Shown here in pieces: positions 32,581 through 41,047 of a stretch of 64,000 nucleotides of DNA. The notes beneath the pieces were generated by a model, which had not been told where the DNA came from, did no database searches, and saw only the letters and a list, made by a program, of their open reading frames with translations. A program made the translations under genes and the position numbers. This DNA comes from Marinococcus luteus_A. GTDB lineage: Bacteria > Bacillota > Bacilli > Bacillales > Marinococcaceae. The DNA is taken from contig NZ_JAXRUV010000001.1 of the NCBI RefSeq assembly GCF_034497705.1, forward strand, positions 682,001 through 746,000, given 5' to 3'. The first letter of the stretch is position 1. Each line of letters starts with the position of its first letter.

Positions 32581-34066
32581 GCTTCTCTCTCTCCCTTCCG
32601 AAAAACAGCTCCTCCAGTCGTATTTCCCATGGGGCTGTTTCTTTTTCTTTCTCTGCTCCCCTATGCTCACGAAAAGGAAGCCTGTGCCCGCACATATCGC
32701 AGCAGGGTTCGGGACGTTTCATTAACGCTTCCCCAAAAACCTGCAGTAATAAACGTCTCCGGCAGGCTTCGTTATTTTCTAACCATTGTATCATAACCTT
32801 CAGCTTTTTCTGCTTTTCAAATGATCGCTGCTGCACCTGCTTTTCCAGTTCTTCCAGAAGTTCTGCCTCTGGTTTCCCCGGGCATTTTTCAAGATAGTAC
32901 GTAAGAAAACGGGCAGCAGTTTCTGTCCATCCCATTCTGTTTATTAGGTTATCTGTTATTTTTCCCCGATTGCTTTCGGCTGCCACAGTCAATGCGGAGC
33001 CGAGCTCATTCACAGGAGGGAGCTCGGCTTCCATCAGCATCTGCGGAATAATAATGTCTTCCTCCAGGTAGAGCACCGCCGCCCATGCCTGTCTTCCGTC
33101 CCTTCCAGCTCTTCCGATTTCCTGAATATACGATTCTGCATCTTTTGGAAAATGATAATGAAGAACAAATTCGACGTTAGCTTTATTCAGTCCCATGCCG
33201 AAGGAATTGGTGCACACTACGACGTCCAGGTCGCCGTGTAAAAACTGCTGCTGAATCATCAGCCTGGCCTCATTTTCAAGCCCACCGTGGTATGCCTCCA
33301 CCCGGTGGGAGGTTTTTTCCTGGAGCAGCGCTTTAAGCTCTTCGCATTTTTTCCGGCTCGATACGTAAACCAGGCCGGGACCGGGAGCCTTCTGAACGAG
33401 CTCCACCATATCTTTTTTCTTTTCCCGCTCGCTCGTGCACCGTTGAACAAACAGAGCGATATTTGCACGATCCACCGAATGAATGAATTCTTTCGGCGCT
33501 TTCATCTGCAGCTGTTTTTTAATATCAAGCTGCACTTCCGGAGTCGCCGTTGCCGTAAAAGCTGCCATACAGGGACGTCCCAGCGCTTGCCGTACCGGGC
33601 CGATTTTCAAATAATCCGTCCGGAACTCATGCCCCCACTGGGAAATACAGTGAGCCTCGTCCACTACCATCATTGACACTTTTACACTCTTCAGCCGCTC
33701 TACAATAAACGGCAGGGAGAGAGCTTCTGGAGAAATATACAAAAGCTTTAATGACGAAAGCCGGCTGAGCACCCGGGATTTCTCCTCCGGGCTCATAAAG
33801 CTGTTGTAGGCGGCGGCTGCTTTAATATGTTTCGCCCGCAGCTCCTGGAGCTGATTATCCATTAAGGACAGAAGCGGAGAAACAATAACTGTCAGACCGC
33901 TCTTCATTAAAGCAGGCAGCTGAAAGCAGATGGACTTGCCGCTTCCGGTCGGCAGAACAGCCAGGGTGTCCGTATCTGCAAGCAGCGCATCCACGATCGG
34001 CTCCTGGTACTCGTGCAGAGAAGGAAAGCCAAAGTATTTATTCAGCGCTTCTGTTTTTCCGCTCAC
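32573..34066 (-). CDS. recS: RecQ-family ATP-dependent DNA helicase (RecS type)
   Basis: A 497-residue SF2 helicase with motif I LPTGSGKS, motif II VVDEAHCISQWGH, motif III AFTATAT and motif VI QEIGRAGRDGR. Cysteines near the C-terminus (CRRR...CCDMCGH) form the RecQ zinc site. The length is that of the short B. subtilis RecS, without an HRDC domain. I chose GTG 34066 because GGAGGGG lies just before it. It overlaps ypbB by 29 nt. Confidence 0.92.
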   Translation of the reverse strand: MSGKTEALNKYFGFPSLHEYQEPIVDALLADTDTLAVLPTGSGKSICFQLPALMKSGLTVIVSPLLSLMDNQLQELRAKHIKAAAAYNSFMSPEEKSRVLSRLSSLKLLYISPEALSLPFIVERLKSVKVSMMVVDEAHCISQWGHEFRTDYLKIGPVRQALGRPCMAAFTATATPEVQLDIKKQLQMKAPKEFIHSVDRANIALFVQRCTSEREKKKDMVELVQKAPGPGLVYVSSRKKCEELKALLQEKTSHRVEAYHGGLENEARLMIQQQFLHGDLDVVVCTNSFGMGLNKANVEFVLHYHFPKDAESYIQEIGRAGRDGRQAWAAVLYLEEDIIIPQMLMEAELPPVNELGSALTVAAESNRGKITDNLINRMGWTETAARFLTYYLEKCPGKPEAELLEELEKQVQQRSFEKQKKLKVMIQWLENNEACRRRLLLQVFGEALMKRPEPCCDMCGHRLPFREHRGAEKEKETAPWEIRLEELFFGREREKHE

Positions 34067-35093
34067 CTTTCTCCCCTCCTTTTGCCAGTGCAAGCCGGAT
34101 CGCAAAATATGTCACTTCCCCGCCCAGCTTTTCTTTAAGCGCCTTCAGCTTAAACGTGTCAAGAGAAGCAGCAACCCGGCGTATTGCTTCCTGCTGCTTT
34201 GTCGGCACCAGATCGTCAATGGAAAATCCTTCGACCTCGCCGGCAATTTCCACAAAATGGTCTTCAATGGTACTTTCCTTTAACCGGCGGGCACGGGCGA
34301 TTTCCTCGAGCGACAGTCCTCTGTTTATAAAATCAAGCGTCTTTTCAGCTGTGACGGTAAGCTGAGAATTTCCTACGGCATCCAGGCATTCATAAAGAAC
34401 GGTGCCCGGCCGGCTTTCCGCTTTTTTTATTAAGGTGTGCACCGTGCCCAGAAACAAATACTCAATTTCGGCCTTTTCCATACCCTGGATGCGCGCTATC
34501 TGCTCTGTCGTTTTACCGAGAGTTTCCGCTCCCGTCAGCTTGTATACAAATATAAATGCCTGTATCTCCTTCAGTTCATGCAAGCAGCCCTTTATTTCTT
34601 CATATAACCTGTTCATGGCAGAGTATCTTTCCGCTCCCCAGACCGCAAGCTTCCGTTTTACCCACTCCTGTGCTGACACATCCTGAATAATAGGCACAAA
34701 CTGTTTTTTCTGCTGATACAGGTGGGAGAGCGTCTGAATCAACAGAGCAATCCTTCTCCAAAACTTCCCTCCCATGTCTCGGTACGCCCATCCGTCAAAG
34801 CCTGCTTCTTCCAATATTTTCTCCCACGGTTCAATGGCAGCGGAAGCCTCAACACCCGGGACTCCTCCGGCCTCCAGCCAGCCGCGTTGATAAAAAGAGG
34901 CGGTAATGTGTTCAAACTTTGACTTATTGAGCTTTCCCAGCGCCCCGAACAGGTCCTTTGATTGAAACCACTTGGCATCTGTGATCGTCTGGGAGGAGCG
35001 CTTTCCAGACAAAAGGTGATAAGCAGAAGCGTCTGTACGTTCTCCGCGGAGCCTTTTTAATGCTATCAGGATCATCGCTTCTTGAAACAGCAA
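34038..35093 (-). CDS. ypbB: YpbB-like helix-turn-helix protein, RecS partner
   Basis: A 351-residue helical protein. The C-terminal 100 residues (TLDFINRGLSLEEIARARRLKESTIEDHFVEIA) form an HTH domain of the type found at the end of some RecQ helicases. The conserved ypbB-recS pairing with overlapping frames suggests that the two act together, YpbB supplying the DNA-binding part missing from RecS. That is inference; the molecular role is not established. Confidence 0.8.
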   Translation of the reverse strand: MLFQEAMILIALKRLRGERTDASAYHLLSGKRSSQTITDAKWFQSKDLFGALGKLNKSKFEHITASFYQRGWLEAGGVPGVEASAAIEPWEKILEEAGFDGWAYRDMGGKFWRRIALLIQTLSHLYQQKKQFVPIIQDVSAQEWVKRKLAVWGAERYSAMNRLYEEIKGCLHELKEIQAFIFVYKLTGAETLGKTTEQIARIQGMEKAEIEYLFLGTVHTLIKKAESRPGTVLYECLDAVGNSQLTVTAEKTLDFINRGLSLEEIARARRLKESTIEDHFVEIAGEVEGFSIDDLVPTKQQEAIRRVAASLDTFKLKALKEKLGGEVTYFAIRLALAKGGEKGERKNRSAE

Positions 35094-35162
35094 TACGCCT
35101 CTTCCTTTCTATTCGTTCATCAAAATGCCACAAGTTAGGCTATGTGGAGCATTTCATATCTG

Positions 35163-35191
35163 TTGAAAAGTTTATCATGAAGAAATACAAT
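35163..35191 (+). promoter_or_regulatory. Predicted promoter of fer
   Basis: TTGAAA and TACAAT are separated by exactly 17 bp, close to the sigma-A consensus. It lies 75 bp before fer, in the divergent region with ypbB. Confidence 0.6.
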
Positions 35192-35265
35192 ATGGAATAG
35201 ACCTTACGACGCTCTTCACTCAAGCGCATAAGTTTATAGATATTCGATCACATGGAGGGACACAG

Positions 35266-35514
35266 ATGGCGAAATACACCATTGTTGATAAAGATACATG
35301 TATCGCCTGCGGTGCCTGCGGAGCAGCAGCTCCCGATATTTTCGATTACGATGAAGAAGGCCTGGCCGAAAACATCGTCGATGACAACCAGGGAACAGAA
35401 AGCATCCCGGACGACCTTGAAGAAGATATGATCGACGCTTTTGAAGGCTGCCCAACCGATTCCATTAAAGTCGCGGAGGAGCCGTTCGGCGGTGACCCGT
35501 TTAAATTCGAATAA
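35266..35514 (+). CDS. fer: 4Fe-4S ferredoxin
   Basis: An 82-residue acidic ferredoxin with CIACGACGAAAP near residue 11 and the fourth ligand in EGCPTDSI near residue 60: a single 4Fe-4S cluster, as in Bacillus Fer. It donates electrons to cytosolic redox enzymes. It has its own promoter and a strong terminator. GGAGGGACAC precedes the ATG. Confidence 0.94.
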   Translation: MAKYTIVDKDTCIACGACGAAAPDIFDYDEEGLAENIVDDNQGTESIPDDLEEDMIDAFEGCPTDSIKVAEEPFGGDPFKFE

Positions 35515-35522
35515 GCACCGCG

Positions 35523-35546
35523 CCCCCGGTTACCGGGGGTTTTTTT
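35523..35546 (+). terminator. Intrinsic terminator of fer
   Basis: CCCCCGG-TTA-CCGGGGG followed by seven T, a few bases after the fer stop codon. Confidence 0.92.
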
Positions 35547-35585
35547 ACAGATTCTGTTCCCTGCCTTTCTTCCGGGTTTCATTCC

Positions 35586-35594
35586 TGCTATAAT
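35586..35594 (+). promoter_or_regulatory. Predicted extended -10 promoter of ppa
   Basis: TGC followed directly by a perfect TATAAT (35589-35594). The region 17 bp upstream is a poor -35, as is usual for extended -10 promoters. It lies about 42 bp before the start codon. Confidence 0.6.
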
Positions 35595-35635
35595 GCAGGA
35601 GATGTTTACTATACATATTGAAGGAGGAGATTGCC

Positions 35636-36127
35636 TTGGCAGAAAACAAAGAAGTGGAAGTGCTCATTGAAATTCCGACAGGCAGCCAGAACAAATACGA
35701 ATTTGATAAAGATAAAGGTGTCTTTAAACTCGACCGCGTGCTTTTCTCTCCGATGTTCTACCCAGCTGAATACGGATACATCGACGACACGCTTGCGCTT
35801 GACGGAGACCCACTTGACGTACTTGTACTCGTCACCAACCCAACATTCCCAGGCTGCGTCATTGACGCCCGGGTCATTGGCTATTTAAACATGATCGATG
35901 ATGGGGACGAGGATCAGAAGCTGCTGGCTGTACCAACAGAGGATCCACGCTTTGAAGGAGTAACTACGCTTGATGATGTGCCGCAGCACAAGCTCGATGA
36001 AATCTCCCACTTTTTCCAGACGTACAAAGAGCTTGAAAAGAAAACAACTAAAATCGGCGGCTGGGAAAACGAAGCAGAAGCAGCTAAGCTTGTACAGGAA
36101 TCCATCGATCGCTATAACAACCAGTAA
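35636..36127 (+). CDS. ppa: Inorganic pyrophosphatase, family I
   Basis: This enzyme hydrolyses PPi to drive biosynthetic reactions. It has 163 residues and is soluble. The core motifs are IPTGSQNKYE, PAEYGYI and DGDPLDVLV with the metal aspartates. Translation most likely starts at TTG 35636, six bases after AAGGAGGAG; an in-frame TTG at 35618 lies before that ribosome site and is unlikely. Most Bacillus use a family II enzyme, so a family I enzyme here is a small difference from B. subtilis. Confidence 0.93.
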   Translation: MAENKEVEVLIEIPTGSQNKYEFDKDKGVFKLDRVLFSPMFYPAEYGYIDDTLALDGDPLDVLVLVTNPTFPGCVIDARVIGYLNMIDDGDEDQKLLAVPTEDPRFEGVTTLDDVPQHKLDEISHFFQTYKELEKKTTKIGGWENEAEAAKLVQESIDRYNNQ

Positions 36128-36140
36128 TTATCAGACGGGC

Positions 36141-36176
36141 CGGCAGCGGGATACTTTTCTGCTGCCGTCGGTTTTT
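36141..36176 (+). terminator. Intrinsic terminator of ppa
   Basis: CGGCAGC and GCTGCCG form a 7-bp stem around a 13-base loop, followed by TCGG and five T. Confidence 0.75.
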
Positions 36177-36243
36177 ATACATGCGCGAAACCTAAGAGGC
36201 TGAATACCAGTCTCTTTTCGTGTTTTCAGCGGCGTCAGGTAAA

Positions 36244-36272
36244 TTGACACCTGTACTGGAGTATGATAAAGT
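36244..36272 (+). promoter_or_regulatory. Predicted promoter of serA
   Basis: Perfect TTGACA, 17 bp, then TAAAGT with a TG upstream of the -10. It leaves a leader of about 105 bp before serA in which I see no riboswitch or T-box motif. Confidence 0.5.
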
Positions 36273-36383
36273 TCTTCCCAACTAAGCATAGACATTTGTC
36301 CTCCAGAGAAATACATTTGGGCATTTAAAGCACAAAACGTCAACGGACTTTTTGTGAATGAACGAACAAGGGAGTGGAGTAAC

Positions 36384-38000
36384 ATGCAGAAAACTATGAA
36401 CGAAGAAGAAACAGCGACAAGCAATCAGACGTTTCGTGTGCTTGTATCCGATTCGATGAGCAGCGAAGGCCTGTCGCCGCTGCTTGAAAGTGACCAGGTA
36501 CAGTGCGTGCAGCAGCACGTTGATGATGCAGAAGGACTCGATTCGTTCGATGCCCTGCTCGTCCGGAGCGGTACGACCGTCACGGCGGAAGTAATGGATT
36601 CCATGCCGAACCTCCGCATTGTAGCCCGCGCCGGTGTCGGAGTGGACAATATTGACATTGATGCCGCCACCAAAAGAGGGATTGTGGTCATTAACGCCCC
36701 GGACGGTAATACCATCTCCACAGCCGAGCACACATTTGCAATGATGGCTTCGCTCGCCCGTAAAATCCCACAGGCGAACGCTTCATTAAAATCCGGTGAA
36801 TGGAACCGTAAAGGCTTCCAGGGCACAGAGCTTCGCGGAAAGACGCTTGGCATTGTAGGCTTTGGCCGTATCGGCTCGGAGCTGTCCAAACGGGCCCAGA
36901 GCTTTGAAATGAGCGTCATCGTATATGACCCATTTTTGACAAAGGAAAGGGCAAGCGAAATGGGCGTAGACCTCCGGGGCTTTGAAGAGCTGCTCGGGCA
37001 GGCGGACGTAATTACCGTTCATACACCGCTCACCAAAGATACGAAAGGCATGCTTGGCCACGAGAACCTTGGCAAAACAAAGCCCGGAGTGATGCTTTTA
37101 AACTGCGCCCGCGGTGGTATTATTGATGAGGACGCCCTCGTTCATTATCTTGAAAGCGGCCATGTGGCAGGCGCGGCTCTTGATGTTTACGAAGAGGAGC
37201 CGGCGAATGAAAATCCACTCGTCGCATTTGATCAGGTCGTCAGCACGCCGCACATTGCGGCTTCAACAAAAGAAGCCCAGTTAAACGTCGCTTCCCAGGT
37301 TTCAGACGAAGTGCTTCAGTTTCTGCAGGGGCTGCCGGCCTTAAACTCCATTAACCTCCCGACCATGTCGAAAGAAAAGTTTGAAGCGATACGCCCGTAC
37401 TATGAATTTGCCCGCCGCATGGGTAATATCATGTCCCAGAGCGTAAAAACGCCTGTTCAGGAGCTGAACGTACGTTACAGTGGCAATGTCACCGACCTTG
37501 AAACATCTATTCTGACCCGCTCCCTTCTCGCCGGCTTTCTCCAGAGCCGCATCGACGCACCGGTCAATGATGTGAATGCTTCCACGATCGCCAAGGAACG
37601 GGGCATTGACTACGGAGAGCAGTTCGGCTCCCAGTCGCTTGGCTACTCCAACCTAATCCAGGCAACCGTCGAAGGCGAAGGTCGTTCGTTTGCGCTGTAC
37701 GGCACATATGTGAAGGAATACGGCCCGCGTATTGTACGTATCAATGACTTTAATGTTGACTTCTATCCGACCGGCCACCTTATTTATATCCAGCATACGG
37801 ATAAGCCGGGGGTTATCGGTAAGATGGGACAAATTCTCGGAAAGCATCAGATCAACATTGCCACCATGCAGGTGGGACGCCGCGAGGAAGGTGGCGAAGC
37901 TATCATGATGCTCGCCGTAGACCGTGAAGCCAATCAGGATGTGGTAAAAGATTTAACGTCCATTGAAGAAATTTCTCTTGCCGATACGATCGAACTGTAG
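36384..38000 (+). CDS. serA: D-3-phosphoglycerate dehydrogenase
   Basis: SerA catalyses the first step of serine synthesis. The 538-residue long form has the substrate domain, an NAD domain (GFGRIG, CARGGIIDEDALVHYL, catalytic His in TPHIAASTKEAQ), an intervening domain and a C-terminal ACT domain (IQHTDKPGVIGKMGQIL) for allosteric control. ATG 36384 follows GTGGAG; relative to B. subtilis the N-terminus carries about a dozen extra residues (MQKTMNEEETATSNQ). Confidence 0.95.
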   Translation: MQKTMNEEETATSNQTFRVLVSDSMSSEGLSPLLESDQVQCVQQHVDDAEGLDSFDALLVRSGTTVTAEVMDSMPNLRIVARAGVGVDNIDIDAATKRGIVVINAPDGNTISTAEHTFAMMASLARKIPQANASLKSGEWNRKGFQGTELRGKTLGIVGFGRIGSELSKRAQSFEMSVIVYDPFLTKERASEMGVDLRGFEELLGQADVITVHTPLTKDTKGMLGHENLGKTKPGVMLLNCARGGIIDEDALVHYLESGHVAGAALDVYEEEPANENPLVAFDQVVSTPHIAASTKEAQLNVASQVSDEVLQFLQGLPALNSINLPTMSKEKFEAIRPYYEFARRMGNIMSQSVKTPVQELNVRYSGNVTDLETSILTRSLLAGFLQSRIDAPVNDVNASTIAKERGIDYGEQFGSQSLGYSNLIQATVEGEGRSFALYGTYVKEYGPRIVRINDFNVDFYPTGHLIYIQHTDKPGVIGKMGQILGKHQINIATMQVGRREEGGEAIMMLAVDREANQDVVKDLTSIEEISLADTIEL

Positions 38001-38007
38001 CAATAAT

Positions 38008-38043
38008 ACAAAAAAGACGCGCCCGCGGGCACGTCTTTTTTGT
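38008..38043. terminator. Bidirectional terminator between serA and the acetyltransferase gene
   Basis: ACAAAAAAGACG and CGTCTTTTTTGT flank an inner GCCC/GGGC stem. A and T runs on both sides serve both converging genes. Confidence 0.88.
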
Positions 38044-38055
38044 ATAGTTTTCCTA

Positions 38056-38526
38056 CTATTTTTTCTCGTTTTTTAAATAAATATCAAAGTGATATACTTC
38101 TTCGCGTGCCCCCATTGATTCGTAAAGAGCAACAGCGGGCGCATCTTCCTTGTCTGCCTGAATGAAAACAGCGGAAGCATTAAGGTTTTCCGCTTCCTTC
38201 ATGAAAAAGATTAATAGATTTGTGGCGATTTTCTGCCTGCGGAACCGGGCATCCACAGCGAGATCATAAGTGTAGATTTCACATGTTTCCTCTTCCATTT
38301 TATTCATCACGTAAGCCGTAAGGCCGGCAACAAGCCGCTCGCCATAGACCGCTGTACAGACAATCACCCTGTCATTTGAAAGCTGAGTCAAAAGATAGGC
38401 ATCCGAGGGCTTTTTCTCCGTATACCTCTCCTTTTCTTCAAACGCCTCACCATAAAGCTCGTTTAATTTCCTCATCTGCTTTACACCCGCCCCATTGTTT
38501 TCCAGCCGCTGGCAGGTAACCACCAT
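38056..38526 (-). CDS. GNAT acetyltransferase resembling aminoglycoside 3-N-acetyltransferase AAC(3)-I
   Basis: A 156-residue GNAT protein. The acetyl-CoA loop reads YDLAVDARFRRQKIATNLL, and the C-terminus FIQADKEDAPAVALYESMG followed by EEVYHFDI resembles AAC(3)-I aminoglycoside acetyltransferases. AAGGAGGAG precedes ATG 38526; an in-frame upstream ATG is ignored. A chromosomal copy in an environmental Bacillaceae with no mobile element beside it may act on another amine, so resistance is not implied. Confidence 0.72.
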   Translation of the reverse strand: MVVTCQRLENNGAGVKQMRKLNELYGEAFEEKERYTEKKPSDAYLLTQLSNDRVIVCTAVYGERLVAGLTAYVMNKMEEETCEIYTYDLAVDARFRRQKIATNLLIFFMKEAENLNASAVFIQADKEDAPAVALYESMGAREEVYHFDIYLKNEKK

Positions 38527-38642
38527 AGGAAAACTCCTCCTTCCCGGATCTGTAATGCTCCGCTGCATTAACTGTGAATCACTTCAAGCTTCCTTTAATA
38601 TATCCAGTTTTATTGAACTTTACAATTTAAATTCTTTTAGTG

Positions 38643-38672
38643 ATAAAAAAACGACGGGCCCCGGCCCATCGC
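38643..38672 (-). terminator. Intrinsic terminator ending the btu cluster
   Basis: On the minus strand TGGGCC-GG-GGCCCG with flanking GA/TC pairs is followed by seven T. It lies just after the gene at 38683. Confidence 0.82.
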
Positions 38673-38682
38673 TTTCACTTAT

Positions 38683-39117
38683 TTATGCTTTCGGCCACAA
38701 ATAGCCAAGCAGCTCGTTAAGCTGTTTTTCCCGGTTTTCGTTTAAAAAAACATCGCCGCTCGGGGTAATAAATGCATATTCCCCGTCTTTTTGAATCCAC
38801 TGCTTCTGCATGGCCATCTGCTCCAAAAAGCAGTAGATAAAAATATGTTTCGTTTTGATATGCTTACCGTGCTTCTCCAATTTCAGCGATTTCTCCATGA
38901 CTTTCCAGAAGCGCCGGTGGATATGGCCGTCTTCATCAAGCCGGATACGTCCATGCACCCTCAGGCGAGTCAGAAAAAACAAACATGCATTCAGCAGCCA
39001 GTTGTCCCGTTCCACCGGCCCGCTCTGCTCATTCAGCCAGCGGAGCAGCCCAACGTCAATGAACACATCTTCACCACTCAGCTGTGTTTGAATCGTCTGT
39101 GCCGGAAGCTGCTTCAT
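38683..39117 (-). CDS. Unknown protein at the end of the B12 cluster
   Basis: A 144-residue soluble protein, predicted mostly helical, with a possible winged-helix hairpin near the C-terminus (KQWIQKDGEYAFITPSGDVFLN). Its ATG overlaps the stop of the adenosyltransferase gene by 4 nt (ATGA), so translation is likely coupled. I recognise no family. The operon context suggests a link to cobalamin handling or regulation, but nothing in the sequence proves it. Confidence 0.6.
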   Translation of the reverse strand: MKQLPAQTIQTQLSGEDVFIDVGLLRWLNEQSGPVERDNWLLNACLFFLTRLRVHGRIRLDEDGHIHRRFWKVMEKSLKLEKHGKHIKTKHIFIYCFLEQMAMQKQWIQKDGEYAFITPSGDVFLNENREKQLNELLGYLWPKA

Positions 39118-39701
39118 TTTTTGTTTTTCCTTTCCTGTTCAGTCGTAAATACTTCTGCGCTTCGTTCGTATTCAACGTCCGTTTTCCCAGCCCGGCTGTT
39201 CGCAATTCTCGCGGCGCTGAACAGGTAATCCGACAGACGATTCATATATATAAGCACCGGGGCAGGGACTTCTTCAGTTTCGCCTGCGCGAACAAGCTCC
39301 CGTTCTGCCCGTCGGCAGACGGTACGGGCAAGATGAAGCTCTGCCGACAGCGGCGTGCCTCCGGGGAGAATAAATTTTTTCAGCGCCGGGGCTTCCTCCG
39401 TATATTGATCAATCCGGTGCTCGAGCCATTCCACAGTCGAAGCTGTAACTTTATTTACAGCTTCCGGACGGATGTCAGCTGTATCACTGCCACAGTCAAA
39501 TAATTCATGCTGAATACGCTCAAGATCCTTCTGCAGATCTGAGCCGCTTTTTTCCTCCACCGCTATCAGCCGTGCCTTGCCAACCAACGCGTTTACTTCT
39601 TCAAAGCTTCCAAATGCTTCAATTCTCGCATCGCCTTTGTTTCTTTTCCCACCTACTACGGAGGTGTCTCCACGGTCTCCCTGTTTGGTATACAGCTTCA
39701 T
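39114..39701 (-). CDS. pduO: PduO-type ATP:cob(I)alamin adenosyltransferase
   Basis: This enzyme converts cob(I)alamin to adenosylcobalamin. It has 195 residues with the ATP-binding N-terminus YTKQGDRGDTSVVGGKR and the RRAERELVR and NRLSDYLF motifs of the PduO/EutT-type trimer. AAAGGGTGAT precedes ATG 39701. It corresponds to B. subtilis yvqK, which also follows the yvrCBA (btuFCD) genes. Confidence 0.92.
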   Translation of the reverse strand: MKLYTKQGDRGDTSVVGGKRNKGDARIEAFGSFEEVNALVGKARLIAVEEKSGSDLQKDLERIQHELFDCGSDTADIRPEAVNKVTASTVEWLEHRIDQYTEEAPALKKFILPGGTPLSAELHLARTVCRRAERELVRAGETEEVPAPVLIYMNRLSDYLFSAARIANSRAGKTDVEYERSAEVFTTEQERKNKK

Positions 39702-39715
39702 ATTTATCACCCTTT

Positions 39716-41047
39716 CTATCCGGAAGCCGAATTGTAGTCATCTAACAATGATTCTATCAATTTTCCGATGTGAAGGTAGTGCCAATGTAACTGTTCTTCC
39801 GGGAATGCTTCAATCTTTTTTACCGGTGCTGTCACCATAATCTCTTTGAGCTCCCCGTGGGAAAGCCCGGTAATTCCGCGGGCATGCATCCATTCGAAGG
39901 CCTTTCTTTGGATGTACAGCTGTAAAGATGAAATCTCCTGGGCCGGCCAGCCTTCGGCCATGTGGATCCATAGAAAGCATGACTGTCCAGATCCAAAAAC
40001 TGCCTCCCGGCTGCCTGTGCTTTTTCTCCATACCCGCATCCCCGGGGAGCATTGAATGGTATGGGCCGGCCGTTTCCCTGTCCCGTCAGTGAAAATATGT
40101 ACAGCACCTTTTATTTTGTCCACTGAAAGCACCGATCCATAAACCAGTTTTTTTAACGAAGGGGCGTAAACATTTAAAGCTGTACGCGAAACTGCTTCGG
40201 TTTGATACGCTGTTTCCGACCATGAAAGCGGGACATCCTCCGCACCGTTACCTTCTGGCTGCGGTGGGCGCCAGTGCACAGCTGGTGCTTTTATTTCATG
40301 CTGCAGGCTGACATGAATATCGGCCTGATACACTTCCGCCAGCCGTTTTTCGGTAAAAACAGCCGCCGGTTCATCAAACGCTTCCGTTCGGCCCCTTGAG
40401 AGCATCAGCACCCGATCGCAGTATAGAGCAGCCGCCTGAATATCGTGCATTACGACTACCACGGTCCGGTTTTGTTCCGAAGCCCATCTGCGAATGTAGT
40501 TTAACAACTCAATGCGGTAGTGTATGTCCAGGTGGTTAGTCGGCTCATCGAGCAGCAGACACTCCGGTTCCTGCGCAAGCAGTCTTGCAATCAGTACCCG
40601 CTGTTTTTCGCCACCGCTTAAAGCGTGAAACGAATGAAATCTTTTGGACCATACGTGCACCTGCTGCATCGCATTTTGAATGACTCGTTCATCTTCTTTA
40701 TTACTTGCTGCCGGCCACAGGCTTTTTTGATAGGCATACCTTCCCATCTCTACGACCTGGCGCGCCGAATAAGCCGCTGTCAGTTCGCCAAACTGCGGCA
40801 GGTAGGCGACAGTCTTAGCCCGCTGTGAAGAAGTGAACGAGCTCAGCAGTTTATTTTTATACCGGATGCTTCCGGATGACACCTCATGCAGACCGGCCAT
40901 CACACGGAGCAGTGTAGACTTCCCGCTGCCGTTCGGGCCAACAATGCCGATCATCTCCCCGGCCGTAGCGTGAAAGGAGACCTGGTCAACGACCGTACTG
41001 CTTTTCCCGTAGCCGGCAGTTACGTTTTCGACTTGCACTTCCGCCAT
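39716..41047 (-). CDS. btuD: Vitamin B12 ABC transporter ATPase with C-terminal extension (YvrA/BtuD)
   Basis: A 443-residue protein. Residues 1-250 form an ABC ATPase: Walker A GPNGSGKST, signature LSGGEKQR, Walker B CLLLDEPTNHLD. The last 190 residues are an additional domain with no Walker motifs; a similar long form exists in B. subtilis YvrA. Its role is unclear. ATG 41047 shares one base with the btuC stop (TAATG). It powers B12 uptake with BtuC and BtuF. Confidence 0.88.
   Translation of the reverse strand: MAEVQVENVTAGYGKSSTVVDQVSFHATAGEMIGIVGPNGSGKSTLLRVMAGLHEVSSGSIRYKNKLLSSFTSSQRAKTVAYLPQFGELTAAYSARQVVEMGRYAYQKSLWPAASNKEDERVIQNAMQQVHVWSKRFHSFHALSGGEKQRVLIARLLAQEPECLLLDEPTNHLDIHYRIELLNYIRRWASEQNRTVVVVMHDIQAAALYCDRVLMLSRGRTEAFDEPAAVFTEKRLAEVYQADIHVSLQHEIKAPAVHWRPPQPEGNGAEDVPLSWSETAYQTEAVSRTALNVYAPSLKKLVYGSVLSVDKIKGAVHIFTDGTGKRPAHTIQCSPGMRVWRKSTGSREAVFGSGQSCFLWIHMAEGWPAQEISSLQLYIQRKAFEWMHARGITGLSHGELKEIMVTAPVKKIEAFPEEQLHWHYLHIGKLIESLLDDYNSASG

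Noticed and set aside
36273..36383. A T-box or serine-responsive leader before serA
   Set aside because: No T-box core motif or terminator hairpin could be found in the leader of about 105 bp.
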